Numbered from the stretch's first letter, positions 27,181 to 36,539 are shown. The stretch is DNA of 64,000 nt from Breznakibacter xylanolyticus (GCF_003254275.1 NZ_QKZK01000005.1:17343-81342); one strand, 5' to 3'. Program-made: numbers and translations. The notes: a model not told the origin generated them from the sequence alone.

Positions 27181-27235
27181 ATAGATGGTGTATAGATGAA
27201 GCATAGATAAAGCATAGATAGTGTATGAATAGTGC
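27181..27235. repeat. Tandem array of five 11-bp units
   Basis: The five units are ATAGATGGTGT, ATAGATGAAGC, ATAGATAAAGC, ATAGATAGTGT and ATGAATAGTGC, with no gaps. The period of 11 is close to one helical turn of DNA. It lies in the intergenic region upstream of era and encodes no protein I can support. Confidence 0.75.
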
Positions 27236-27422
27236 CTGAACGATTATGTTTATTAGACGGATTTTCACCACCTCCCAAAATTCCCAAAAAGTGCAAACCG
27301 GCACATCTTACAATACAAAAAATCAATAACCCTTCCCAATTATAAAGTCCAATCCTAATAATGCTCTCCACCCAAACCAACCATCACGTTTGAATCACAA
27401 TCACATACTTATAAGCACCTCA

Positions 27423-27455
27423 AAATTAGCGTAATTCGTGCAATTCGTGGATAAA
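27423..27455. repeat. Triplicated 9-bp intergenic repeat, copy 3
   Basis: The units AAATTAGCG, TAATTCGTG and CAATTCGTG are followed by GATAAA. The shared layout with the two other copies suggests one repeat family. Confidence 0.7.
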
Positions 27456-27664
27456 GGACTAATCAGACTGAAATCAATATTAACTTGAACAAAATATGGC
27501 AATCAAAACTCATACATAAACACTTCATGAAACACAAACAAGTGGACTTATTAAAAAGTGACTGTAAACAACAAAAAAACAGCGCCATGGCACATCTGCG
27601 TTAGAAAAAAAAAGTTCTTTCTACATTCCCTGCTCTTCACATGCCATCTCCATCTATCATTCCA

Positions 27665-27697
27665 TTTGAACGAACCCGTTTTATTATCGTATCTTTG
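27665..27697 (+). promoter_or_regulatory. era promoter
   Basis: A TTTG -33 element (27665-27668) and an exact TATCTTTG -7 box (27690-27697) are 21 bases apart, matching the Bacteroidetes sigma-ABfr promoter. The start codon lies 17 bases after the -7 box, so the leader is very short. Confidence 0.75.
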
Positions 27698-27713
27698 CCC
27701 GGTAAAATTTTGA

Positions 27714-28601
27714 ATGAGAATGACACACAAAGCAGGCTACGTCAACATTGTAGGTAATCCCAACGTGGGTAAATCTACGCTGTCGAACAAATTAATAGGC
27801 GAAAAACTATCCATTATCACCGCCAAAGCGCAAACCACACGCCACCGTATCTTCGGAATCGTGAATAGCGACGACTATCAAATTATCTTTTCAGACACCC
27901 CGGGCGTGCTGAAACCTCACTATAAGTTGCAGGAATCGATGCTCAACTACTCTAAGTCGGCACTCAGCGATGCCGACGTGTTGCTTTACGTGACCGACAT
28001 GGTGGAGAAATATGACAAAAACAACGAATTCCTCACCATGGTCAAAAAGAGCAATGCCCCCATCCTGCTCGTGATCAACAAGATTGACCTGTCCACTCAG
28101 GATGAACTCGATGCCAAATTCGACTTCTGGAAAACTGAGTTGCCTAACGCCGAAATATTCCCCATCTCGGCTCAACACGGCTTTAACACTCAAAACCTGA
28201 TGAACCGCATCGTTGAACTGATGCCCGATTCACCCCCGTATTTCGACAAAGAGGCGCTCACCGACCGCCCCGAACGTTTTTTCGTTACCGAAATCATCCG
28301 CGAAAAAATCCTCAACTACTACCAAAAAGAGATTCCCTATTCGGTTGAAATTGAAATTGAACAATTCACCGATGCACCCACACGAGCCGACATACGCGCC
28401 GTGATTCACGTGGCTCGCGACACCCAAAAAGGAATCATCATCGGTCACCAGGGAAAAGCCCTCAAAAAAGTGGGCACCGAAGCCCGCAAAGACATCGAGA
28501 CTTTCCTCGACAAAAAAGTTTTCCTCGAACTCTACGTCAAAGTCACCAAAGACTGGCGCGACAAAGACAACATGCTCAAGAAATTCGGCTACGAACTGTG
28601 A
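27714..28601 (+). CDS. era: GTPase Era
   Basis: Era binds 16S rRNA and helps mature the small ribosomal subunit. The N-terminal G domain has G1 GNPNVGKST, G3 DTPG and G4 NKID. The C-terminal KH domain is seen in IIIGHQGKALKKVGTEARKD. Length is 295 residues, normal. Translation could also begin at the ATG two codons downstream (27720). The gene has its own promoter and precedes a second ribosome-assembly GTPase gene, der, in the same direction. Confidence 0.97.
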   Translation: MRMTHKAGYVNIVGNPNVGKSTLSNKLIGEKLSIITAKAQTTRHRIFGIVNSDDYQIIFSDTPGVLKPHYKLQESMLNYSKSALSDADVLLYVTDMVEKYDKNNEFLTMVKKSNAPILLVINKIDLSTQDELDAKFDFWKTELPNAEIFPISAQHGFNTQNLMNRIVELMPDSPPYFDKEALTDRPERFFVTEIIREKILNYYQKEIPYSVEIEIEQFTDAPTRADIRAVIHVARDTQKGIIIGHQGKALKKVGTEARKDIETFLDKKVFLELYVKVTKDWRDKDNMLKKFGYEL

Positions 28602-28648
28602 TTTGACAATTATTCTCAAATCATTCTGATTCAATTTTTTAAAACCCG

Positions 28649-28679
28649 TTGCAAAACGATTGCCAAAATTGTATTTTTG
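28649..28679 (+). promoter_or_regulatory. der promoter
   Basis: A TATTTTTG -7 box (28672-28679) lies 20 bases after a TTG (28649-28651), a partial -33 match. The leader to the der start codon would be about 35 bases. Confidence 0.6.
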
Positions 28680-28721
28680 CACCCCCTTAAAGATAAGGGA
28701 CAAACATAAGACACGACCATC

Positions 28722-30035
28722 ATGGGAAACATTGTAGCCATCGTCGGCCGCCCCAACGTAGGAAAATCTACCTTATTTAACCGCCTGACCGAATCGCGCC
28801 ACGCCATCGTGGACGAAGAAGCAGGCGTCACTCGCGACCGCCTCTACGGCAAAGCCATGTGGAACGGCAAAGAATTCTCCATCATCGACACAGGGGGATA
28901 TGCCTTTAACAGCGACGACTTTTTTGAGGACGAAATAAAAAAACAAGTGGTCATCGCCGTCGAAGAGGCTGACCTCATCGTATTTGTGGTGGATGTCACT
29001 TCCGGCATCACCGATTACGACGAAGCCGTGGCTGAATTGTTGCGCCGTTCACGCAAAAAAGTGGTGCTGGCCGTCAACAAAGTCGACAACGCCTCGCGCG
29101 ATGCCGATGCACCCATCTTTTATTCTCTGGGAATCCCCGACCTGTTCACCATCTCGGGTATCAACGGTAGCGGCACCGGCGACCTGCTCGACTTCATCAC
29201 CGAAAACCTTCCAAAAACAGGGCTTACGGAAGAGGAAGACACCCTCAACTTGCCCCGATTCACCGTGGTGGGACGTCCCAATGCCGGTAAATCGTCGCTG
29301 GTAAATGCCCTCGTTGGCGAAGATCGAAACATAGTCACCCCCATCGAAGGAACCACCCGTGATTCCATCTATACCCGATACAACAAATTTGGCCACGACT
29401 TTTTCCTGGTCGACACGGCCGGCATGCGCAAACGCACCAAGGTAAAGGAAGATCTCGAATTCTACTCGGTGATGCGCTCAATTCGCGCCATCGAAAACGC
29501 CGATGTCTGCCTGTTGATGATTGATGCCACCCGTGGCATGGAAAGCCAGGACTTGAAAATATTTCACCTCATCGAACGGAACAACAAGGGCGTGGTCATT
29601 CTGGTCAACAAATGGGACTTGGTGGAGAAAACCACCAACTCGACCCGCGACTTCGAAAAGGTAATTCGCGAACGCATCGCCCCATGGACCGATGTGCCCA
29701 TCCTGTTCATCTCGGCGCTCACCAAACAGCGCATATTCAAGGCCTTGGAAACAGCACAAGAGGTGTTCGACAATAAACAACGAAAAATCACCACGTCGCG
29801 ACTCAACGAAATGCTGCTCCCCATTGTGGATGCCACTCCTCCACCTGCCACCAAAGGCAAGTACATCAAAATTAAGTACATCACCCAATTGCCAACCTCA
29901 ACACCTTCGTTTGCGTTCTTCTGTAACCTGCCCCAATACGTGAAAGACCCCTACAAACGATTTCTTGAAAACAAAATCAGGGAAATGTTCAATTTCACGG
30001 GAGTGCCGGTGAATATTTTCATGAGAAAAAAATAA
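28722..30035 (+). CDS. der: GTPase Der
   Basis: Der (EngA) has two consecutive G domains and acts in large-subunit ribosome assembly. G1 motifs are [11 protein letters not shown] (domain 1) and [11 protein letters not shown] (domain 2). DTGG and DTAG are the two G3 motifs, and NKVD and NKWD the G4 motifs. The C-terminal KH-like domain ends with [11 protein letters not shown]. Length is 437 residues, full size. It is followed by a strong intrinsic terminator. Confidence 0.97.
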   Translation: MGNIVAIVGRPNVGKSTLFNRLTESRHAIVDEEAGVTRDRLYGKAMWNGKEFSIIDTGGYAFNSDDFFEDEIKKQVVIAVEEADLIVFVVDVTSGITDYDEAVAELLRRSRKKVVLAVNKVDNASRDADAPIFYSLGIPDLFTISGINGSGTGDLLDFITENLPKTGLTEEEDTLNLPRFTVVGRPNAGKSSLVNALVGEDRNIVTPIEGTTRDSIYTRYNKFGHDFFLVDTAGMRKRTKVKEDLEFYSVMRSIRAIENADVCLLMIDATRGMESQDLKIFHLIERNNKGVVILVNKWDLVEKTTNSTRDFEKVIRERIAPWTDVPILFISALTKQRIFKALETAQEVFDNKQRKITTSRLNEMLLPIVDATPPPATKGKYIKIKYITQLPTSTPSFAFFCNLPQYVKDPYKRFLENKIREMFNFTGVPVNIFMRKK

Positions 30036-30047
30036 ATCTCACTTATC

Positions 30048-30078
30048 AAAAAGATGTCCCGAGAGGACATCTTTTTTT
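30048..30078 (+). terminator. Intrinsic terminator after der
   Basis: AAGATGTCC and GGACATCTT pair as a 9-bp stem around CGAGA, and a run of seven T follows. It begins 13 bases after the der stop codon. Confidence 0.9.
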
Positions 30079-30223
30079 ATTCCCATACACGATCATCGCA
30101 AGCAAAAAATCTGCCCCTACTTTGGATTCAATCCAAATAAAGAGTAATTTTACCATATCAAATCCGATATGGTTAAGTTAAGAGAAAAAGATGTCAGACA
30201 AAGAGACAGATATGAGATGAAAA

Positions 30224-30328
30224 CAGATGTTTAGATCCGTGCTCTTCGTCTCTTCAGTCTAATCTATCTGTCTTTAGTCTAATCATCTTCTTGTCTCTAT
30301 TGTGAATCGCACTAACTTAACAACATTG
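30224..30328 (+). repeat. 105-bp interspersed intergenic element, copy B
   Basis: This matches 25013-25117 at 85 of 105 positions by hand, with no gaps. It lies in the 319-base gap after the der terminator and ends 26 bases before the hemerythrin gene, so it might carry that gene's promoter. No TAnnTTTG box was recognised in it. Confidence 0.7.
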
Positions 30329-30354
30329 ATATCTAATCCCTAAAATTCTTTCCA

Positions 30355-31080
30355 ATGGTGATTAACAGCGACATGAAAATGGCCGATTTGGTGATGCTAG
30401 ACATCCAAATACTGGCTCTGATACAGCGATTGAACATCCCCTTGGGATTCAGGGATAAAACCATCAGAGAGGTATGCACCGAGCACGATGTCAATGAAAC
30501 ATTTTTCATTCAACTGGCCAATGCCTGCCACGACTCGGATTACGTGCCTAAAGAACAGCAGCTCACCTTTCCGCCCGAATGCATGATTCGCTATCTGCAA
30601 AGCACCCACAAAGACTTTTTGCATTACCGCATCCCCTCCATCGAAAAACAGATTGCCGAAATTGAACAATTCACCGATTCGCCTCGAAACCCGGAGCTGC
30701 TCCTCAACTTTTTCAGGGAATACATCAGCGAGTTTCAATCGCATCTCGACCTGGAGGAACGTACCGTGTTTCCCTACACTCTACTTTTAAGCCAATGCAT
30801 CCGCGAAAAAACATTGTTGCCTCAGTTCAGCACCGAATTTGGCGAGTACAACATCGACCGATATATGCATGAACACAACGACATTGAGGAGAAACTGTTT
30901 GACCTTAAAAACATCCTGATAAAATACATGCCCCCTCCAACTGATAGTCGCAAATACAACAGCCTGATTCACGATCTCTTTCATCTCGAAAAAGATCTTA
31001 ACGACCACACCGACTTGGAAAACAAAGTCCTTGCTCCCCTGGTGAGATTGATGGAAAAAGAGTTACAACGAATCATCTAA
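30355..31080 (+). CDS. Hemerythrin-domain protein, RIC/ScdA-like
   Basis: A 241-residue cytoplasmic protein. The C-terminal two thirds have a hemerythrin four-helix pattern of di-iron ligands: THKDFLHYRIP, SHLDLEERTVFPY, HEHNDIEEKL and LNDHTDLENKVLAP. The N-terminal 60 residues resemble the DUF542 domain of RIC/ScdA (YtfE) iron-sulfur-repair proteins, but the hallmark Cys-Cys pair is missing: the position reads NIPLGFRD. It may sense or scavenge oxygen, nitric oxide or peroxide through the di-iron site. A LuxR-type regulator gene starts 10 bases after its stop, which implies a sensor-regulator pair. The exact signal is inference. Confidence 0.85.
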   Translation: MVINSDMKMADLVMLDIQILALIQRLNIPLGFRDKTIREVCTEHDVNETFFIQLANACHDSDYVPKEQQLTFPPECMIRYLQSTHKDFLHYRIPSIEKQIAEIEQFTDSPRNPELLLNFFREYISEFQSHLDLEERTVFPYTLLLSQCIREKTLLPQFSTEFGEYNIDRYMHEHNDIEEKLFDLKNILIKYMPPPTDSRKYNSLIHDLFHLEKDLNDHTDLENKVLAPLVRLMEKELQRII

Positions 31081-31090
31081 CAGTCAAACC

Positions 31091-31657
31091 ATGAACGTCA
31101 TATTGGCCGAACCGTCGTACATCATCCGTAAAGGTTTCATCCATTTACTAAGAGAATTTCCTGAAATTGAAACCATCATCGAATGCTCAAAATCCGACGA
31201 CCTGGAGCATCACACCCAAGAGCATCCCCTTCATTTGATCATTGCCAACACATCGTTTGAAATCCCCATGCAAGAAGATTTGGACGAAAATTCAGTGCAA
31301 CCCGTGGTTATGTACCTGTTTAACACCCCTTTACCACAAGGTGCCAGCCAATATCATTTATCGGTGTACGAAGGTAAATCGACCCTGGCCGAAAAACTGC
31401 AACATGCCATCCAATTGTGCAAAACCAACAATAATGGCGAACAGGGTGAGGAACTCAGCCCCCGAGAAAAACTGGTTCTCAAACACGTCGCCCTGGGGCA
31501 AACCAACAAAGAAATTGCCGACCAGCTCTTTATCAGCACCCACACAGTGATTTCGCACCGCAAAAACATCACCAAAAAACTGGGAATCAAAACGGTGTCG
31601 GGTCTCACCGTCTATGCCATCCTCAACAAACTCATCGGGATGGAGGACATTTCATAG
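31091..31657 (+). CDS. LuxR/NarL-type regulator with degenerate receiver
   Basis: A 188-residue DNA-binding regulator. The C-terminal helix-turn-helix is clear: LSPREKLVLKHVALGQTNKE followed by ISTHTVISHRKNI. The N-terminal 110 residues look like a receiver fold (VILAEPSYIIRKGFIHLLRE), but the expected phospho-acceptor aspartate at the end of strand 3 appears to be Asn in LIIANTS. The acidic pocket near the start is reduced to one Glu. Phosphorylation-independent control is therefore likely. It is co-transcribed with the hemerythrin protein, a plausible input. Confidence 0.87.
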   Translation: MNVILAEPSYIIRKGFIHLLREFPEIETIIECSKSDDLEHHTQEHPLHLIIANTSFEIPMQEDLDENSVQPVVMYLFNTPLPQGASQYHLSVYEGKSTLAEKLQHAIQLCKTNNNGEQGEELSPREKLVLKHVALGQTNKEIADQLFISTHTVISHRKNITKKLGIKTVSGLTVYAILNKLIGMEDIS

Positions 31658-31848
31658 GATCTGTTTTGATGTATGAATGAACATCGCGATGCAAAGCCAT
31701 TAGTTTCATGCACATTGAGCTGATTTTAAACACTTTTCAAACCTCATCAATCCTCCAATACAACAGAAATCGGCGGCCTACAAATTTTTCTCTCCTCCTG
31801 CACCGATGATGCAAAAACCATTTATTATTGCATCGCAAAAGCAATCAG

Positions 31849-32379
31849 ATGAGACATAAATATAGCGACCGCATCAAACCACACCTTGACCAATTACAAG
31901 ACTCTGTACAGCAATTTATTGAATGGTCGTCACCACACGCTCGCAAGGTAAAAAACGAATGGGAGCAGGTGGGTGAACACATACACCCCGTAGCCAAAAC
32001 CGATGAAAGCATCCGACGAATGGCGGCCTTTGCTCTCGACTTGCTTATCTCATTCTTGCTTTGGCTATTCCCCATTGGCGGATGGGTTCTGTCTGTTGGA
32101 TACATGTTACTGCGCGATTCGCTCCCCTTTTTAGCAGGCAAAAGCGCCGGCAAACGCTTTTTTCATCTGCGAGTGGCGCAACGTGGGAACTTGAAACCCA
32201 TCACCGGCCGATATCTTCTCTCCGCCAAACGCAACCTCACCATTCTTGTTCCCGGACTCAATCTGTACGATATTTACAGTTATTTCATTCATGGCGACCG
32301 CTTGGGCGACCAATGGGCAGGCACACTGGTCATTGACGAACGCTACGACATGTCGTCGAAAACCGGCACCCTCACGTAA
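31849..32379 (+). CDS. RDD-family membrane protein
   Basis: A 176-residue protein with an N-terminal soluble segment rich in charged residues and then an RDD domain: RRMAAFALDLLISFLLWLF gives the Arg-Asp-containing first membrane helix, followed by a second helix and the AGKSAGKRFFHLRV motif typical of the family. The third helix region is LLSAKRNLTILVPGLNLYD. Function in the family is mostly unknown. A TTG start at 31828 is possible, but ATG at 31849 is preferred. Its last 37 bases overlap the end of the convergent histidine-kinase gene. Confidence 0.8.
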   Translation: MRHKYSDRIKPHLDQLQDSVQQFIEWSSPHARKVKNEWEQVGEHIHPVAKTDESIRRMAAFALDLLISFLLWLFPIGGWVLSVGYMLLRDSLPFLAGKSAGKRFFHLRVAQRGNLKPITGRYLLSAKRNLTILVPGLNLYDIYSYFIHGDRLGDQWAGTLVIDERYDMSSKTGTLT

Positions 32380-35300
32380 AACACGGTGCCGCTGCCCACT
32401 TCTGTTTCATAATGAATGCCGCCTCCACTGCTCTCAACAATGTTTTTAACAATGGCCAGCCCCAATCCCATACCACTGGTTTTGGTAGTGAAATTGGGGG
32501 TGAACATCTTTTCGCGCAACGATTCGGGAATACCCTTCCCATTATCGCGAAACGACATCACCAATTGGGCGCCTTCACGTTTCACTGTAATATCAATGAC
32601 ACCGGCACGCCCTTCGGGAATGGCTTGAATGCCATTCTTGATGAGATTATTGAACACACTCAGCAGTTGCTCACCATCCATCAACACCTTCACTCCGGCA
32701 TCGACCTTTACATCAACCCGAATGGTCACATCGGATGACTGCTGATAAAGCGAAACCGTATTCATCAATTTATCAACCAATGCGATGGGCTCACGACGCG
32801 CCACCGGCATCTTGGCAAAATGTGAAAACTCATTGGCAATAACCGACAACTGCTGAATCTGCTCGATGAGCGTCCGGGTGACCCGCTGAATGAAACTGTC
32901 GAAATCGGGGACTTGGTCACGCCACGCTTTTTGAAGATACTGCACACTGAGTTGCATGGGCGTTAGCGGGTTTTTGATTTCGTGGGCGACTTGCTTGGCC
33001 ATTTCACGCCAGGCCAATTCGCGCTCCGAACGTGCCAGCTTTTCGGCACTCAATGCCAATTCGTCCACCATGCGGTTATAGGTATCCACCAAATGACCTA
33101 TTTCATCGGTTCCGGCGTAAACAATCTTCTCGTTCTTAAGACCCAATCGTGTTTGGCTCAATCGATGTCGAATTAACGACAATGGCCTTGTAATCTGTCG
33201 CGAAGCAATCAACGCCATGCCAATAGCCAGCAACACAAACACAAGATATGCATTGATAATGGCCACCAGAATGGACGAAATCTCATCACGCAACTCGTTG
33301 GAACCCACAAAATAGGGGAGATTCAAATAAGCCAACACCTCGTTGCGTTGATTCAATAGCGGCACATAGGCCGATGTAAACATCAGCCCTCCAATAGACT
33401 CCTGATGCACAAACTCTCGAACCCCGCGATATTTCAACGACTCGTAAGCATTGGGATCCATCAGATTGCCAATGATCCCGCGTCGGTACAACTCGGGGCG
33501 TGACGTGGCCAACAATTGACCATCCAATCCATACAAATTGATATCGCTATAAAATACGTTAGAAAAATTCTGTAACAGATAGTTGAGATACCCGGCCATG
33601 TCGTCTGTCAAGGCCGACTCGCTACCCACTTTCTGCTCCATCCCAAGCATCACCGATTTGAGCCGTTGCGACAGCATGTCGCTGTTCTTACGACGAAACT
33701 GCCACGATGTGTACAAGACCGTGCTTACACCCACCACCATCAAAAGAATGACCATGAAGGAAATCATGGATATTTGGATGCGCTGACGAATGGAATAAGG
33801 CTCGGCCGAACGATGCATCAATCGATTAAGCGCGATCAGAACTGTTGCAAGAATCCAAAATACCACAAAGAAAAGCGAGAAGGCAAACAACAAGTTCGAA
33901 AGCGTTATTTGAGGGCAACTAATAATGACCGCAGCCCCCTGACGGTAAGCATAGGTGAGATGCGAATAACCTCCCGTATACGTCCACTGCTTATCGCCCT
34001 GTACCAAACTATCGGACAAGAGCTTGAGGTCGTATAAATAATTCCCGCTGCGTTTCACCAGCTTCCCGTTCACATATCCGGCATACGAATATCCTTTCAT
34101 CAAATCAAAACGCACACGATCTTTGTCACTCAAAAGCAATTCAGGGTAACCCGGCCCCTCAAAATAAGGCTTGGAGGTGAGTTCAACATATACCGACAAT
34201 TCAAGGCCCGGCTGACCCTTGAAATAGTCAAACATCCCAAAATAATTGACCTGCCCATTATCTTTCTTCAACAAATAAAAATGCCGACATCCCGATATCG
34301 AATCACCAAATTGCAACAACATGTCGCTAAAATACCGGTAACAATCCACGGTTTGATCGCTCCCGTCGACATACAATTCAGCTCCCGGCCAACATGGCAC
34401 CACTTGAATATCGTAACGCCCCAAATACCCATAAAAATAGTTCTTGATCAGATATTGCTTCAATTCCTCATCAAATATATCCCCTTCGGCAATCATGCCC
34501 CTGATATTGCCATCGGTAGCAATACGCTCTTCCATATCTGACAGATACATCTCGGCCACCGCATCCTGCTCACCCGTCATGTTGCCTGCCAGCATGTCAA
34601 TCAGAAAAAGACGGTTGGACTGCTCCTTCACGCCGTTAAAATGATAAATGCGTACCACGGCAAAAATATCTGCAATAAGCAATAACCAAACCAAATGACG
34701 AAACGTAAAAGAAACCATCCGCCGATGGTACATCCACCCAATGGTGCCAATCATCAACACCATGAATAACGAGGCATCCCAATGATTGAATCTTCCAGCC
34801 GTAACCTGTAGAATCTGATATAACAACGCTGATGCAACCACGGATACTACAAATGGGAACAACCTTCGTCGATAGAAAAGCAAAGGCATCAAACGATACC
34901 CAAACAGGGTAAAGCCAAGCATCAGCATAAATACAATGCCCATTTTAACCACCGAAACCGCACCAAAATCAGACAGGTGCATAAACATGAACACATCAGG
35001 CGAATGATCAACAAGAACCTGCATCACCCAGTTCATCAACCACAACATCCCCATCAACAACAACCAGGCAAAGACTCGTAACCATATCCGATGCCTTACC
35101 AAACTGCGCGGCCATCGAAAAAAGAAACAAGAACACCACACAAAAAACACCCCAAGCATCACCGCGATACCCAAGGAGCCGACCGAGGCAAACCATGCCG
35201 AATATGCAAACCAAACAGGCGAAAACAAGGAAACATTAGACAATCCGGTATAAACACCCGACACAAAAAAAAGATAATAGATCAAAAACCCCAGCCCAAA

Positions 35301-36047
35301 GATGACCAACAACCATCGCCCTCGATAAACTGAGTTCCGAATAATGAAAACCATCAACACCCCGCCAACAACAAGCCACAGCAGCAAAAAAATCGCCCCA
35401 ACCCTTGCAATCCACGAGATGTGAGCATGACCAACCCGATCGATCAACGAAAAAAGATACTTCCCCTCATGACTCCGCATCTCCATACCTCCGCTGCTTC
35501 GGTCGAAGGAAATATCATAGCCATCACCTAATCGGAATACAGGATTGAAATGATTGACCAAATAAGGGTTCTGATAGGGATATTCCGACTTCAGCAACAA
35601 CAACCCCACAATAGCCAAGTTGCCACGACGAACCACCGATGACAAATACCATCCATTGGCCAATCGAACCGGGGAAACTTCAAAATCTGTCAAATCGGAA
35701 CCCTCAACCGACACACGCTGTGCACTCCAAGCCAGAGCAACCGTATCAGAATAAACCACAAACTGATATGGCAAATCGCCATTGTCCAACATCAGCCGCC
35801 AAATCTCTTCTTTTGAGGATGTTAACTGATCAGCAACCTGGCGGGTACGTACGTCCAAGGCATACACCTCACGCATCAATTGTTCCCTGAAGAATGTCTG
35901 CTGATGCTCACGGGCATTGATGTGTCGATACATCCATTCGCAGGTCACCACGCCCGTCAATAACAATAGCCACAGCACCACCAAGCCTTTGCACCGGAAA
36001 AACGACCTGACCATATCCCAAAAAGCTGACACAAAGCGACGACTCAT
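32343..36047 (-). CDS. Large multi-pass sensor histidine kinase, orphan
   Basis: A 1234-residue membrane kinase. After a first membrane helix (VVLWLLLLTGVVTCEWMY) come an extracytoplasmic segment, about eight closely packed membrane helices (residues 235-480), a second extracytoplasmic segment, two more helices, a third extracytoplasmic sensor region, a final helix before HAMP, and the kinase core. The phospho-acceptor is H1022 in AHEIKNPLTPMQ. The ATPase has NNLIKNGIQA, DNGKGIP and GMGLGLAIV. The H-box style resembles NtrY. No response regulator or receiver is adjacent, so its partner is unknown. It ends in a convergent overlap with the RDD gene. Confidence 0.9.
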   Translation of the reverse strand: MSRRFVSAFWDMVRSFFRCKGLVVLWLLLLTGVVTCEWMYRHINAREHQQTFFREQLMREVYALDVRTRQVADQLTSSKEEIWRLMLDNGDLPYQFVVYSDTVALAWSAQRVSVEGSDLTDFEVSPVRLANGWYLSSVVRRGNLAIVGLLLLKSEYPYQNPYLVNHFNPVFRLGDGYDISFDRSSGGMEMRSHEGKYLFSLIDRVGHAHISWIARVGAIFLLLWLVVGGVLMVFIIRNSVYRGRWLLVIFGLGFLIYYLFFVSGVYTGLSNVSLFSPVWFAYSAWFASVGSLGIAVMLGVFFVWCSCFFFRWPRSLVRHRIWLRVFAWLLLMGMLWLMNWVMQVLVDHSPDVFMFMHLSDFGAVSVVKMGIVFMLMLGFTLFGYRLMPLLFYRRRLFPFVVSVVASALLYQILQVTAGRFNHWDASLFMVLMIGTIGWMYHRRMVSFTFRHLVWLLLIADIFAVVRIYHFNGVKEQSNRLFLIDMLAGNMTGEQDAVAEMYLSDMEERIATDGNIRGMIAEGDIFDEELKQYLIKNYFYGYLGRYDIQVVPCWPGAELYVDGSDQTVDCYRYFSDMLLQFGDSISGCRHFYLLKKDNGQVNYFGMFDYFKGQPGLELSVYVELTSKPYFEGPGYPELLLSDKDRVRFDLMKGYSYAGYVNGKLVKRSGNYLYDLKLLSDSLVQGDKQWTYTGGYSHLTYAYRQGAAVIISCPQITLSNLLFAFSLFFVVFWILATVLIALNRLMHRSAEPYSIRQRIQISMISFMVILLMVVGVSTVLYTSWQFRRKNSDMLSQRLKSVMLGMEQKVGSESALTDDMAGYLNYLLQNFSNVFYSDINLYGLDGQLLATSRPELYRRGIIGNLMDPNAYESLKYRGVREFVHQESIGGLMFTSAYVPLLNQRNEVLAYLNLPYFVGSNELRDEISSILVAIINAYLVFVLLAIGMALIASRQITRPLSLIRHRLSQTRLGLKNEKIVYAGTDEIGHLVDTYNRMVDELALSAEKLARSERELAWREMAKQVAHEIKNPLTPMQLSVQYLQKAWRDQVPDFDSFIQRVTRTLIEQIQQLSVIANEFSHFAKMPVARREPIALVDKLMNTVSLYQQSSDVTIRVDVKVDAGVKVLMDGEQLLSVFNNLIKNGIQAIPEGRAGVIDITVKREGAQLVMSFRDNGKGIPESLREKMFTPNFTTKTSGMGLGLAIVKNIVESSGGGIHYETEVGSGTVFYVRVPVFDDMS

Positions 36048-36065
36048 AAGCTATATATATTACTA

Positions 36066-36539
36066 TCAATCATGATGATAGGGCTCACCCTTCAGAATGG
36101 TCATGGCGCGATAGAGCTGCTCGGTAAAAATCACGCGAACCATTTGATGGGAAAATGTCATGCGCGAAAGCGACATCTTGGAATTCGCCGCTGCATACAC
36201 CGCATCCGAGAAACCGTAAGCCCCCCCAATCACAAACACCAACCGCTTGACCATGCCATGTTGATGCTTATCAATGATGGTCGAAAATTCACGCGACGAT
36301 GGTTGTTTCCCGTTTTCATCGAGCAATACCAGATGGTCACCGGGCTGCAAGGCCGATAAAATAAGTTCACCTTCCTTTTGTTTAAGCTGTGATTCATCAA
36401 GGTTTTTGGCGTTTTTCACCGATGCAATTTCCTTGATTTCAAACGGCAAATAATGCTTCAACCTGCCCGTATATTCATCAATGCCCGCCTGAAGCCAGGG
36501 CTCCACAGTTTTCCCAATCCAAATCAATGTCACTTTCAT
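36066..36539 (-). CDS. rlmH: 23S rRNA (pseudouridine-1915-N3)-methyltransferase
   Basis: RlmH is a SPOUT-class methyltransferase that modifies pseudouridine 1915 in helix 69 of 23S rRNA, using SAM. At 157 residues it has the normal length. The knot region is seen in LVFVIGGAYGFSDAV and LSRMTFSHQMVRVIFTEQLY, and the C-terminus YRAMTILKGEPYHHD is the family signature. It lies 18 bases upstream of the histidine-kinase gene in the same direction and may share its transcript. Confidence 0.96.
   Translation of the reverse strand: MKVTLIWIGKTVEPWLQAGIDEYTGRLKHYLPFEIKEIASVKNAKNLDESQLKQKEGELILSALQPGDHLVLLDENGKQPSSREFSTIIDKHQHGMVKRLVFVIGGAYGFSDAVYAAANSKMSLSRMTFSHQMVRVIFTEQLYRAMTILKGEPYHHD

Larger units (their letters stand above)
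26638..27713. other. Repeat-rich 1.1 kb intergenic region between cysS and era
   Basis: No supportable gene lies here. Short frames are interrupted and lack family-like sequence. The region instead contains a 44-bp element shared with 41635-41678, an 8-bp triplicated unit, two copies of the 9-bp triplicated repeat, small hairpins at 27001-27013 and 27028-27047, a tandem array of five 11-bp units, and the era promoter at its right end. It separates the divergent genes cysS and era. Confidence 0.8.

Noticed and set aside
27181-27235. Possible CRISPR array
   Set aside because: The 11-bp units are directly adjacent with no spacers, and no cas gene is in the window.
27102-27380. 92-codon minus-strand frame in the cysS-era gap
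   Set aside because: It runs through the 11-bp tandem repeats, has no promoter or ribosome-binding site I can recognise, and shows no family features.
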